DNA of 64,000 bases. Source: Lutjanus erythropterus (Eukaryota; Chordata; Actinopteri; Lutjaniformes; Lutjanidae). Below are positions 38,344-48,625 of the stretch, piece after piece. Position 1 is the stretch's first letter; every line of letters starts with the position of its first letter. A model generated the notes under the pieces. The model made no database searches, was not told the origin of the DNA, and was given only the letters and a program-made list of their open reading frames with translations. A program made the translations under genes and the position numbers. The stretch lies in contig CM034611.1 of assembly GCA_020091685.1 (NCBI GenBank), positions 15,612,753 through 15,676,752 of the forward strand. The letters are read 5' to 3'.

Positions 38344-38349
38344 AATAAA
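38344..38349 (+). terminator. Polyadenylation signal, probable distal kcnb2 end
   Basis: AATAAA followed by TGTGTATATAA and a GT-rich tract (GTGTGTTTGTGTGTCTGG, about 38364-38381). Hexamer plus downstream GU-rich element is the standard animal polyadenylation arrangement. Confidence 0.55.
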
Positions 38350-38936
38350 TGTGTATATAACTCGTGTGTTTGTGTGTCTGGTCTTCTCCTCTACAGCTGG
38401 GCTGCTGTTCATACACCACATCTGCATTTTCTAGATGCATTTTTTTGCATATTAAGGATCATTACATAATATATGAGTTTATAAATGCATAGCACTGATT
38501 AAAATTGAAAATGCATTTGTAGCAGGAAGGTATGCAAAGTTGTTTTTCATATCCAAAAGTGGAGACAACTCAGCATTCTGGCGTGACAGGTCAATAAATA
38601 ATTTATCACTGCAGAGAAATGTATTACATTCCATTAGATGTAATTAATGAATCTCCACATCTCTGTTGTGTACTGCTGCCAAGCACTGATACTGAACATA
38701 AACTGCGGTCCCAAACCTCAACGCGAGACATTTTTGGCATTTATACGTTTTTAATATGAAAAAACTGAAGGGTCCATACACCCTGAAAAAAAAGGTTAAG
38801 AGGTTAATAATGCATTATACAAATGTGTTGGCCTATTATCTCTGTATTTATTATTTCACACAGGGCTAGAATGACAGTATCTATTGCATCTAATGTGTGA
38901 AGGAAGATTATAATTACAGTATCTATTACACCAAGG

Positions 38937-39200
38937 CAGGGGTGTCAAACTCATTTTAGTTCATGTGCCACATACAACCTAATTCAGTCTCAAGTGGACC
39001 AGGACAGTGATGACCTATAAATAACAACAATTTTTCATTTTTTAAGAAGTAGTACTTTCTGAAAACATTCACAATTACATATCCATCCGTTTACAAAAGA
39101 GACAAAGACATCTTAATGCAGTTTCAACAATATCTTTCCACATTCAGCCACCTAAAATTAGACCACGCAGCAAGAAGATAGGCTATTTCTATATAGTTAT
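38937..39200 (+). mobile_element. hAT-like repeat, left end only
   Basis: Begins CAGGGGTGTCAAACTCATTT, then AGTTCATGTGCCACATACA, CTCAAGTGGACC and GACCTATAAATAAC. This series is typical of a hAT-like repeat common in vertebrates. The right terminus is not found, so the copy is truncated; its right limit is approximate. Confidence 0.6.
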
Positions 39201-39486
39201 TTTGCCTGCACCCAGTGGCATTCTCCTTGAAATCAAATGAAACAAGCCTGTGTTTACATTTTTCCAAACAACGTTACAATGAGTTGTACATTAGACAGTA
39301 TAAAAAAGCAGGGGAGGATTTTTTTTTTTATTATTTCCATAATTTTACTTTTGACATTATATTTTGTGGTTATGACAGGAAACACTACCACTTTTGTTCA
39401 CATGAATCTCTACAATCCAAAATCCCCCAAAACACCAACTTCTAATGCAGTCCAAACCAAAAAAAAGATGGCAATTAAGTTTATAC

Positions 39487-39542
<56 letters not shown>
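39487..39542. repeat. (TCTA)n tetranucleotide microsatellite
   Basis: Fourteen perfect TCTA units, located about 150 bp upstream of the terf1 start codon. Confidence 0.95.
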
Positions 39543-39585
39543 GTATAATGCCATTTAAATAAAATGTTGTAGTTACTCCTCCTAA

Positions 39586-39600
39586 CCACCAGGGGGCGCT
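39586..39600 (+). promoter_or_regulatory. Consensus-grade CTCF motif in the terf1 promoter
   Basis: CCACCAGGGGGCGCT fits the core CTCF consensus (CCAnnAGnGGGCnC) without mismatch and lies 95 bp upstream of the terf1 ATG. Two related, weaker motifs lie just beyond the terf1 stop codon in the same orientation. Confidence 0.6.
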
Positions 39601-39694
39601 GAAAATCATCGATCGACAAAAACAACAAAAGACCAAAGCGCGCGGAAATCAAGGAACTATTTTCAGAAGAAGAACCAAACCGTAACTTGTAAAC

Positions 39695-39878
39695 ATGGAG
39701 CCTGAAATTGACAATAAATGCTCCACAGAAGCGAGCGATACCGATGAAAGTGTGTGTTTCTCCCGTGTTACCGCTGTCGTTACTGGGTGGACGTTTGACT
39801 TCATGTTTGTGAGTCTTTGTCGGAGTTTCAAGGAAGCAAAACTTGACGAATTCAGTGAAACGCTGTCGACTTTCGAGG
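39695..39878 (+). CDS. terf1: terf1 coding exon 1 (residues 1-61)
   Basis: Short acidic N-terminus ([19 protein letters not shown]) leading straight into the first TRFH helix ([15 protein letters not shown]). Ends TTCGAGG|GTAAGT, phase 1. Confidence 0.92.
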
Positions 39879-42800
39879 GTAAGTTATGAACAGCTAACGA
39901 AACGTTAACATCGTTAACTTTACCTTGGTGAACTTTTACTTGTTACCCAGACAGCATCTCTGCTGAGTCTGGAGGAGGTAATGTCAGTGATTGAAGTTTT
40001 TAAAATTCGTAAACGTGAATTAACTTTAATACATTGTGTGCACAAATAAACAAAACAGAAACAACGTCGTAAAATATAACCTAGCTTAAACGTAAACTAT
40101 AAAGGTAAGTAGCTTCTAAGTCAAACTGAAAATACAATCTGATAAACCAAAAAAAAACCAAACCAAACCAAAAAACGGAGTAAAACCCTTTAAGTTCGGA
40201 ATCAAAATATCCCTTTTTCACTTTAGGCATATAGATATGAAATAACATAGCAGACACAGGGGTTAATAATGATACTAGTATTTCCGTGAAGTGCCAACTT
40301 CCTCAGTTAATTTTGTATTAACTAGCTAAAACTATACTGAAAATTAGGTGTGAATAAACATGTTAGTTAATTAAAATTAAAATAATAATAAATTAAAAAT
40401 TATTCCTATTCTGAACTTCTTAAATCTTGCCCCAGTCAAATACCCAGGGGTGGAAGTAACTAATTACAAAACCTCAAATTACTGTAATTAAGTCATTTTG
40501 GGGTGTTTGTACTTTTATGAGTATTTTTGCAAGTTTGTAATTTTACTTGTACTCAAGTATGCATGACATTATGTAATCTACATAGTTACTAGTGTACAAT
40601 TTGAATAATTATTCAAGCATGTTTGTAACTAGTAAGGATATGAGCCAGTGAAAACATATGGATTAAAAAAAACCTGCTGCTGCTTAGACTGAAGATTTAG
40701 AGAAACAGAAACTCCTTTTGATTGAATGTGTAATTAATAATGCATTAAATATCAATGTTTAAAAAGAACTGAATACTTCTTACCTTTACTTGAGTGGTTT
40801 TTAATACCAGTAGTCTGACTTGTAATTGACTAATATTGCAGACAGTAAAGTAACAGTACTCTTTCGATTACTGCAAATACCCCCATATTATAATAAATAG
40901 AAACTAAAGCTAATACTTTAAAATCTAACTAAAACTAAACATTTTTAAACAATAAAAATTATACTGAAATGAGCAAACCCACTCTGCAAACTAACTGAAA
41001 CTAGACTGAATTGGAAACAAAAATTAAAAATGAGATAAAAGCAAGAACTAGTTAAGCATACAAAACTATAATATCCTGCAACATACACAATCTCTAAGAA
41101 TACATAGTACAAAGACTGCTGAATTGAGGCCCAATGTAGACATAAAACTGCATGAGAAGAGATTTAAATTATGCAAAGACATAATGCCATTAATATTAAG
41201 GGGTAATTTTTCAGGACATTTCGAGATTAAAACACAGCCGTTTCTAGCCTCCATGCTGTGGCCAAACTTGAGTAGCTACAGTAAATTGTGAGTTCCTACA
41301 GCTACAATAACACAACTCTATTAATCATTATTATCTTAATGAACAAAAAATGATCATTTTACCCCTGATATCTGCTTTAAAATTGGCTATATTAGTAATG
41401 ATGAAAAAGTGAAACGTTTAATTATTTTACATTACAGAAACTTTATAATCACATCCCTGTAAAGCTTCTGAAGACTGTTTTATGAATATGCTTATCTTTG
41501 GTTTTTCAGCTGTTTCTCAGAGTCCATCTGTGAGAGGAAAACTTCATACCAAGAAAACGATGATATGTGCCGTCCTCGCTCGAGTCATGCATGGAAAACA
41601 TTTGGGTAAGTTGTTGCCGTCAGAAGCTGAATTAGGCCTCCCTGTTGTACATCTCTCTACATCTGCATGTTATCTCTGTGCAGTGATACTGTTAGGGCAC
41701 TTCTACGTGGAACAACCATAAAACTCACAGCATAGCAGCAGCATCTTGGGATTATAAGGGACTATTATTTATCAGAGGGGAGTGGTGGCTGGGGTGTGAC
41801 TTTCTTTTTGTTTTGTTTTTTATTATCCAGTAGCTCCTCCCCGGAGCTACACATATTTTTCATTTAGCCTCTCTGAGGGAAATGCATTGCCCTCTCTCCA
41901 CCGTAAATAATCATACTTTATTATAGTCACACCAAAGGTAGGTCATATTGGAGAAAATAAAAAGCAAAGGCTGACCTTTTGCAACCATTGTGTTTAATAA
42001 TGAACCGTGACTTTTAAACCTTTGCCTTGTGACCCTCCCTTCCCTCAGGAAAAAAAGAAAACTACCAACCAAACTTACTGTGTCCTCTCCTATAGTACAA
42101 CAAAACTTAGCTTTAACAGTTCAAACTCTGAAGCAAAAACAAGATGTTAACTTAGTTCAGCCAATCCAGCCTCAGCAATTAATGTATTAATCTTTAGGAA
42201 ACACTGATCTACAGTAAGTTATGGTGTCACATACAGCAGACACGTTACAATCTTAAATTAATCCTAAAATAGTATTATGTTATGCACTGTGTTTTTTCCT
42301 TCCTCTGCTTGGTGAAACATCAGTGTCCAATGTCTGAGTCAGTTTTCTCTCAATTGCCGTGAGAGAAAGTGCTTTAAGGTGTTTTGCATTAGTCTTCAGT
42401 TTATTTTTAATGCTGCTGATCATTTGGCAAAATATATTGTATCGCCCAGTTCATATACATCGACAGCTGCTTCAAGCATATTGTGCAAATGCAGATAATT
42501 TTATGTGCACTGTAACAGCAAAGGTATAGTGCCCATAAAGAGGTAAAGTGCCCACCCCCTCAAATGTTTGCCCTTTTATAAATGGGATCATGGTCAATAT
42601 AATTTGGCTTTTTTTTTGGACAAAAAACTCTTTAATGTCAAAGAGAAAACAGATTTCTACAAACTAATGTCAATTAATTTAAAATATATAATGTAAAATA
42701 AGTGACTGCATAAATATTCACCCCCTTTAAAGTGAAATGGATCACTTGAGTGCAGTGAATGTGTCTTAAGTGATGGTAGTATAAAGACACCTGTATCCGG

Positions 42801-45800
42801 AAGGTCCAGTCACTGGTTCATCAGTATTCCTGGCTACAGTTACACCATGAAGACAAAAGAACCCTCCAAGCAACTCTGAGAAAAAGTTATTGAAAAGTAT
42901 AAGTCAGGGGATGGATATAAAAAAAATTCCAAGTCACTGAACATCCCCTGGAGTTCAGTTAAATCCATCATTAAGAAATGGAAGGAATATGGCACATGTG
43001 TAAATGTGCCTGGAGCAGGCTGTCTTCACAGACTTAGTGACTGTGCAAGAAGGAGACTAGTGAGGGAGACCACCAAGACACGTATGACTACTCTGAAGGA
43101 GTTAAAAGCTTCAGCAGCTGAGATGGGAGAGACAACAACTGTTGCCTGGGTTTTTCACCAGTCACCGTTCTGGAGTGGCTGAGTCAAAGCCCAGATCTCA
43201 AGCCAATAGAGAATTTGTGGCTGGACTTGAAAAGGGCTGCTCACACCCGATCCCCGTGCAACCTGACAGAGCTTGAGCAGTTTTGCAAAGAAGAATGAAG
43301 TAAAGTTGCAGTGTCCAGGTGTGCAAGCCTGACTGAAACCTGTCCACACAGATTCAGTGCTGTGATTGCAGCCAGAGGTGCATCTACTAAATACTGACTT
43401 TAAGGGGGTGAATATTTATATATTAACATTACTCTGTAGAAATCTGTTGTTAAAAGCAATAAGAGGGGGAAACATCCAAGGGGGTGAATACTTTTTATAG
43501 GCACTGTATGTGTTTGTGAACTTCTTCTTCTCTGACCTTTTTCAATCCTCGTTTTCATTTTGCACCCACTCCATGAAGAAGAGTCCCTAAAGCCATTTGT
43601 TGTTCAAGCTTTGTCATTCAAACAGAAACATTTGCAATACATACAGAAGTCATAAGCTACTCTTTTAACAAATACTTTATATGAGCAAAAAGTGTTTATT
43701 TGGGGGTTCTGTTTACCGTTTATGCCTGAAGATGTTTACCATCTGAATCTGATCCCAGCTGAGTTTAATCCTCATGTAAAACTGCACAGATATCAGAGAT
43801 ATGGAGACGATGTTTTGATGACCCAGTTTAGTTTGTTAGAACAAGTGTACTATCTGAGAAGTAACTTCAATTGTTTAAAAATGTATCCTGTGTTCCTTAA
43901 TTTCTGCATGCACCTTTACTGTAAGTACAAACACTCACAAAAACTTTCAAAGGCCTGTTCTTACCGCTTTATACACTGTTTGTTTTCCCCCCCAGATACT
44001 CAGTTTGAAGAGGACGCCCGTGTGACGCCTCTGATGTCTGCCACCAAAATATGGTCAAACTTGGAGGACACCGTAGCAGACAAAGGCTTGTTCAAAACCA
44101 TTAACATCCTCTTGGTTGTCCAGGTAATCCTACAGATTTTTTTTTATGTACATGGGATCGGAGAATGCCCAGATATGGCTTTAGATATATTTTGCTGTTG
44201 AGAGATTTCAGAGTAATGTATGTGATCAAGAGAAAGACCTAGCAGCGCTCTCCACTCTGTTCTCTTCAGATTTAAGTCATTTTGGAGATATCAAGAGGTT
44301 AAAGTTAGGTTAAAGTCCTGATGTTTCACAGATATCTTTGTCCTTAATTTGAGTGTTAGTATCTGGTTTTTACCTCTTCCTAGTCTGTGGCAGTGTGCAT
44401 GGAGAAAGGCCAAAGATCTTCTGCCTCCTTTGCGCTCAAGTGGTTAGAGAATAACCATGGATTCCCACAGGTCTGTATGTCCAATATTGTCTCTTTTCAA
44501 AAGTACAGGGTCAATGCTGGAACATTTGTCGGTTTAGAATGATTTTAATGTTCAACAACCAACGCTTTTCAACAGAATGTGGGGGTTAAGCTGAAGAGAA
44601 TAGTGACACAGAAGGAAACTTACCACCCATTGCTTGTGAGCTTCAGCTTCAACCGCCTGCTGGAGACTGTGCAGTCTTTCTTGGATGCCTACTTGGAGAA
44701 GGACCCCTCTGACTACCTTCTCAAGGTACATGACCTCTTGACTCCAGTATGCTGTTGTTTGTATGTGTTGTTTTTTAACATTCAAAAATACACATTTTAT
44801 TTGAATCACACTTAAGGTTTCTTAGGTTGCAGAAAAGTGTATAAAAAGCAAACCACAAGTCTTACACTTGGAAAATTGTTAAGATTTATTCAGTCTTTTC
44901 ACGATGAGAATCAACATTATGTCTGGTTTATATGGCTGCAAGACTAATGCCAATGTAAAATTAAGGATCAACTCTGTATGGCTGAAAAATAAGGAATTAG
45001 AATAGGTGTGCAAAAAAGTCCGTCTTGGTGCAGGACACTGACCATAAACGTCAAATGTTTGGACACTGCGAACAGAATGCAATGATTTGCAAATTCTTTT
45101 TCACCTATATTCAATATTCGATTAAACACAGTATAAATATGAGATTTAATGTTCAAACATTGTAAATATACACTCATTTTGAAATTGATACCTGCAACTT
45201 GTTCCAAAAAGTTGGGACAGTGGCGTGTTTACCACAGTGTTACATCACCCTTTCTCTTTAACAACACTCAGGAAGTGTTTGGGAACTGAGGACACTAATT
45301 GTTGCAGTTTTTAAAGTGAAATTCTTTCCCATTCTTGCTTGATATTCAGCTTCAGGTGTTTAACAGTCCAAGCTCTCAACTGTCTTATTTTGCTCTTTAT
45401 AATGCACCACACATTTTCAGTGGAAGAAAGGTCTGGACTGCAGGCAGGTCAGTCTGGTAGCTTCACTCTTTTACTACGCAGCCACTCTGTCGTAACATCT
45501 TCAGAATGTGTCTTGACATTGTCTTGCTGAAATATGTAGGGACATCCCTGAAAAAGACATCATCTGGATGGCAGTATGGCAGATCTGTTGCTCCAAATCT
45601 TTATGTACCTTTCAGCATTAATGGGGCCTGCACAGATGTGACAGTTAGTCAAGCCATGGGCACTAACACTCCCCCATACCAGCACAGATGCTGGTATTTG
45701 AACTTTGGGGCAGGTAACAATCTGGATGGTGCTTTTCCTCTTTTGTCTTGAGGACACAACATCCATGATTGTCAAAAACAATTTGAAATGTGGACTTCTC

Positions 45801-47609
45801 AGACCTCAGCACTCTTACAGTAATACAATAATGATATACTTATGATAATAATAGAATAAAATGTATTGGTTTAAACATTAAATATCTTGTCTTTGTACTG
45901 TATTCAACCAAAGGTATTTGCACGTCAGGGTTGTATGAGTTGGGCTGTTTTTTAACGTCTGCCCTTTTAATCCAAAGCAAGTGTGAAAAGAATAGTCAGG
46001 TTTTTGCTGCTCAGCTGTTTGTGAGGTGGTGAGTTTCTTCAATGATTTAACGCATAAGGTGTTCTATGTTTCGCTCCAGCTAACAGCAAGGTTTAACAAA
46101 CAAATTTTGCTACTCGATAAATCTTGTTGATCTTGCGCGCTGACCTGTTCAGATCTGCTCCCTCTCGTCCTTCTGAGTAATGCTGCTTTGACCAACTGAA
46201 GGTGCTGATGTGACATTATCAGTCACAGTTAATTGACAATTTGTCATCAAAATTAGTTGGAAGGGCAAACTGCTACATTCAGCAGAGCCCTCCTCAGGGT
46301 CTAACAGACTCGCTTATTCATTAAAGTTTCGAGTATGATTTACATGGAGTCCGCTGACCAAGGTCAAGCTTTGAAGGGTGTTGTAATGACAGGCCTCATT
46401 AGTTTTGCTTTCACATTAAAGCAATATTTAAACCTGAAAGTTAATTGTTTTGGAAGAGTATGAAAAGGTAATATTTAGTAACATAATTTATGTTGGTCTG
46501 TGTGTTTCTGCCTGCCTCACCATCTATCAGGCTGCCACAAAAGTGGTCCAGTCATCACAGAACATGGAGGGCTTTGAGGACGTGGTGACACAGGACAGCG
46601 CACTGTCATTAACAGCCAACGAGTCACCAGTGGATAAAAAGTAGGAAATGACCTTTAACACCTCCCCAGCTGTATAAATTTTGAACACACACACACAGTT
46701 CATTTCTGTTCTGTAATTGAACAGTGTTCTGTACATTTATGTCTTACAGGGAAAAGGAGAACACTATGTGTTTGAGGTTAGTAGACATGAGTGTTCAAAT
46801 GTGTCTTTTTGATAATAAACTTTTTTTGGCTTTTGCTGTCTCTCTTTGGGTAGAAATTCAGCGAGCTGTCCTAAACACTAGATATGGGGTATATGTAGGG
46901 TAACAAATCTTTCTGTCACTCTGTATTACACTTCCACAGAACAAAACGGAAACTACTGTCGACTAAAATTACTGATGTTTGGAAACCTGATACATGCAAG
47001 AAGCCCTTTGTCTCTGTCAAAAGACTGTCAGAGACTGGTAAGCTCAGCTTTCCCTCTGTCTTCAGTAGTTCTGTGAAAAACAAAATGTTTTCTTTGATCT
47101 GATGTAGCAATACTTCAATTTCAATCAATCAGTTTCTCTCAAATGTATAAATATATCCTCCTTTACAACATATTTCATACATATTTCAGAGTGTGAACAA
47201 AAGCAAAAGAAAATGTTCAGTCTCCAACCCCCAGAGTTATCTCAGAGAACATCTGAGAACTCAGTGGACACCCTGAAGAATGAGACAAAACCAATATCAA
47301 GAAAACCACGTGAGGTAAGTTAAATCACACACACGTTATGTCAAGTTAATTCATCCAAAATCAAGTGAATATGTGATGCATCACTTAAATGCCACCTTTC
47401 ATTTGAGTGACAGTGGCGTTTAATGTTGTACCTTTTTTTCTTTTTAGAAATGGACACCGCAGCTGGACAAATACCTCAAGGAGGGTGTCAGACGTCACGG
47501 CACGGGGAAGTGGTCACGCATATTAATGGATTATGACTTTGAAGGACGCAGCGGCACCATGCTCAAAGACCGCTGGAGAGTCCTAATGAGGGCACATGAA
47601 GTTGGCTGA
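39695..47609 (+). CDS. terf1: Telomeric repeat-binding factor 1 (TRF1), ten coding exons, 388 residues
   Basis: Shelterin subunit that homodimerises through its TRFH domain and binds duplex TTAGGG through a C-terminal Myb domain, limiting telomere length. The coding exons are 39695-39878, 41510-41605, 43996-44123, 44384-44470, 44576-44725, 46531-46640, 46750-46776, 46940-47037, 47190-47314 and 47448-47609. All introns are GT-AG, all phases match and the frame is unbroken. TRFH spans about residues 28-225 ([44 protein letters not shown] as in vertebrate TRF1). Myb/telobox is in the last exon with its three tryptophans (KWTPQLD, GKWSRIL, LKDRWR). The start has a strong Kozak context (aacATGg). 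Human TRF1 is 439 residues; the shortfall is in the N-terminus and linker. TRF1 is preferred over TRF2 because there is no basic GAR-type N-terminus and the order kcnb2-terf1-sbspon matches the human TERF1 locus. Confidence 0.95.
40446..40885. mobile_element. Fish dispersed repeat (GGGTGGAAGTAACTAATTAC type) in terf1 intron 1
   Basis: The left end GGGGTGGAAGTAACTAATTA and the right end (TACTGCAAATACCCCC) are inverted versions of related termini. Between are the TTACTTGTACTCAAGTA and TTACTTGAGTGG words characteristic of this repeat. AT-rich and non-coding. Confidence 0.5.
41510..41605 (+). CDS. terf1: terf1 coding exon 2
   Basis: Acceptor GGTTTTTCAG; joins exon 1 to give Glu-Ala-Val and continues the TRFH helices ([17 protein letters not shown]). 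Donor G|GTAAGT, phase 1. Confidence 0.9.
42525..43508 (+). mobile_element. Decayed Tc1-like transposon A in terf1 intron 2
   Basis: The outer ends TATAGTGCCCATAAAGAGG and (reverse complement) TACAGTGCCTATAAAAAGTA are terminal inverted repeats with TA edges; both lead into CACCCCC. N-terminal transposase sequence is readable in pieces from about 42850 ([23 protein letters not shown] with frame breaks). The C-terminus is at 43160-43400 ([20 protein letters not shown]). The middle, with the first catalytic acidic residues, is deleted between about 43155 and 43165. It cannot make an active transposase. Confidence 0.75.
43996..44123 (+). CDS. terf1: terf1 coding exon 3
   Basis: Follows a TTTTCCCCCCCAG acceptor and encodes the TRFH block [13 protein letters not shown] through LLVVQ, the strongest match to human TRF1 in this domain. 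Ends CAG|GTAATC, phase 0. Confidence 0.93.
44384..44470 (+). CDS. terf1: terf1 coding exon 4
   Basis: 87 bp, exactly 29 codons, bounded by CTTCCTAG and CAG|GTCTGT. Encodes SVAVCMEKG, equivalent to IAVCMENG in human TRF1. Confidence 0.92.
44576..44725 (+). CDS. terf1: terf1 coding exon 5
   Basis: 150 bp, exactly 50 codons, bounded by TTTTCAACAG and AAG|GTACAT. Encodes later TRFH helices ([20 protein letters not shown], then DYLLK). Confidence 0.93.
45050..45934 (-). mobile_element. Decayed Tc1-like transposon B in terf1 intron 5
   Basis: Both edges carry related terminal blocks: TGCAATGATTTGCAAATTC on the left, and TTAAATATCTTGTCTTTGTA with CAGGGTTGT on the right. The minus strand keeps a transposase fragment ([19 protein letters not shown]) with stops and shifts, and the DLSPIE-type region further on is damaged. 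The N-terminal region is deleted. Same family as the copy at 56977, opposite orientation. Confidence 0.75.
46531..46640 (+). CDS. terf1: terf1 coding exon 6
   Basis: Closes the TRFH domain ([10 protein letters not shown], cf. AAAKVVES in human) and begins the flexible linker. Donor AA|GTAGGA, phase 2; reading through would hit an immediate TAG stop. Confidence 0.88.
46750..46776 (+). CDS. terf1: terf1 coding exon 7 (27-bp microexon)
   Basis: Nine codons of linker (KEKENTMCL region) between a TTATGTCTTACAG acceptor and GAG|GTTAGT. Phase 2 at both ends, so skipping it keeps the frame. Support comes from splice sites and phase only. Confidence 0.65.
46940..47037 (+). CDS. terf1: terf1 coding exon 8
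   Basis: Basic linker ([18 protein letters not shown], then [13 protein letters not shown]) between ACTTCCACAG and G|GTAAGC; phase 2 in, phase 1 out. Confidence 0.85.
47190..47314 (+). CDS. terf1: terf1 coding exon 9
   Basis: Linker rich in charged residues, ending in basic SRKPRE just before the Myb domain. Acceptor CATATTTCAG, donor GAG|GTAAGT, phase 0 out. Confidence 0.87.
47448..47609 (+). CDS. terf1: terf1 coding exon 10 (Myb/telobox)
   Basis: Encodes [27 protein letters not shown] and the telobox [13 protein letters not shown], then HEVG and a stop. The tail after the telobox is only a few residues, shorter than in human TRF1. Confidence 0.95.
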   Translation, partial: KWTPQLDKYLKEGVRRHGTGKWSRILMDYDFEGRSGTMLKDRWRVLMRAHEVG

Positions 47610-47773
47610 AGAGGGAGAGCGGTTCTCTCATTTGTACAATGCAACAAATTTACCTGTAAATAAGAATGACTTCGCTGGTTTGTCATTTTAATCTTTTTCC
47701 AGCCAGTAGCTAATTTTTTAAGATGTTAATTTATGTTTTTGATGTTATGTTTTGTTTGCACAAACAAAATATT

Positions 47774-47788
47774 CCACTAGAGGGCACT
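47774..47788 (+). promoter_or_regulatory. CTCF-like motif downstream of terf1 (first)
   Basis: CCACTAGAGGGCACT fits the CTCF core except for less favoured A at two positions. 165 bp after the terf1 stop, in the first unit of the tandem duplication. Confidence 0.4.
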
Positions 47789-47797
47789 CAACACAAT

Positions 47798-47803
47798 AAT
47801 AAA
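47798..47803 (+). terminator. Probable terf1 polyadenylation signal
   Basis: An AATAAA within CAATAATAAATTGGG, about 190 bp after the stop. A second AATAAA at about 47883 is an alternative. Confidence 0.5.
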
Positions 47804-48009
47804 TTGGGCTCTTTTATGACAGGGTACTTTTCTGTTACAGAATGTGTCCCTCTGATTTGTACAGTGTAGCTGTTTGTTTGTGAATAAAACATTGGATCAG
47901 CTATTTTACCAGTCCAACCTACTGGCTAAAGTGTTGAAATTGTTCCTTTATGTTGTAGGTGTGTTGTGTTTTGTTGTTGCTGTTTGCACTAGGGAAATAT
48001 CAACCCTAA

Positions 48010-48024
48010 CCACCAGAGGGCACT
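48010..48024 (+). promoter_or_regulatory. CTCF-like motif downstream of terf1 (second)
   Basis: CCACCAGAGGGCACT, the duplicated partner of the motif at 47774, lying between the convergent ends of terf1 and sbspon. Confidence 0.4.
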
Positions 48025-48507
48025 CGACACAGAATAATGAATTGTGTCATTTGTGTTGCTCCCTGATAGGGAACATTTCATGCCATCTTTTTTTCTTTTT
48101 CAATGCATAATCACAATACAAATGTAATATTAAGTTAAATATTTTTTTACCAGCAAATTGTTAACATATGAATACAGTGGCTTTTTTCAATAAAGGAATG
48201 CAAAATCAATTTTGATAGGTGCTTAATGTGTACTAGACAAAGGTGAAATACTGTACAATTTACACAGGGCTGCAGAGTTACACAACAGTGGAAGTATGCA
48301 TAGTGAGTTGAACATGCTTTTATATTGGTGTGTAGCATATTTAATAGCGACATATTTGCAACGCAGCGCCCTCGAGTCTTAAGTCTCTTAGTGTTGAGGC
48401 ATGTGATCTGAACAGTTTGAAGTTCCACTGTCGAGTGAAGCTTGGCTGTGAAATGTTATTGTGGACACCAGATCAGAGCGTTGTTCTGTGGTGCTGCTTG
48501 GTTTGGA

Positions 48508-48625
48508 TCAGATGAAGACGAAGCTGTGTTGTGGTGGACAGTCGCACTGCTGGGTTCTCTGGATCTTCTTCCATGTCCCGCTGCACTGATGGTTCCCCAC
48601 CGCCTGCCAGTGGAGCACAGCGTCT
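48508..48625 (-). CDS. sbspon: sbspon coding exon 5 (last)
   Basis: Acceptor ACTGCGTTGCAG; encodes DAVLHWQAVGNHQCSGTWKK, QQCDCPPQHSFVFI and TGA. Aligns to human LHWQAIGNPRCQGTWKK and the HSFIFI end. Confidence 0.95.

Larger units (their letters stand above)
32695..38370 (+). other. kcnb2: kcnb2 probable long 3' UTR
   Basis: No coding exon is recognisable between the kcnb2 stop and terf1. The sequence is AT-rich with T runs, as in long neuronal 3' UTRs. Early AATAAA words occur near 34099 and 34155. The strongest polyadenylation context is at 38344, where AATAAA is followed within 20 bases by a GT-rich tract. The full 5.7-kb UTR is an inference; a shorter UTR ending near 34.1-34.2 kb is also possible. 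Contents: hairpin 33672-33832, T31 run, ATT repeat and the long fold-back element 36205-37425. Confidence 0.5.
38382..39585. other. kcnb2-terf1 intergenic interval
   Basis: About 1.2 kb with no coding signal. It holds the left part of a hAT-like repeat (38937) and a TCTA microsatellite (39487-39542). Otherwise AT-rich sequence without recognisable elements. Confidence 0.6.
47610..48085. repeat. Diverged tandem duplication at the terf1 3' end (about 230-bp unit)
   Basis: Several words recur in the same order 225-236 bp apart: ATTTGTACAATG/ATTTGTACAGTG (47630, 47855), TTTATGTTTTT/TTTATGTTGTA, TTTGTTTGCAC/GCTGTTTGCAC and CACTAGAGGGCACTC/CACCAGAGGGCACTC (47775, 48011). The first unit is terf1 3' UTR. 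Confidence 0.6.
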
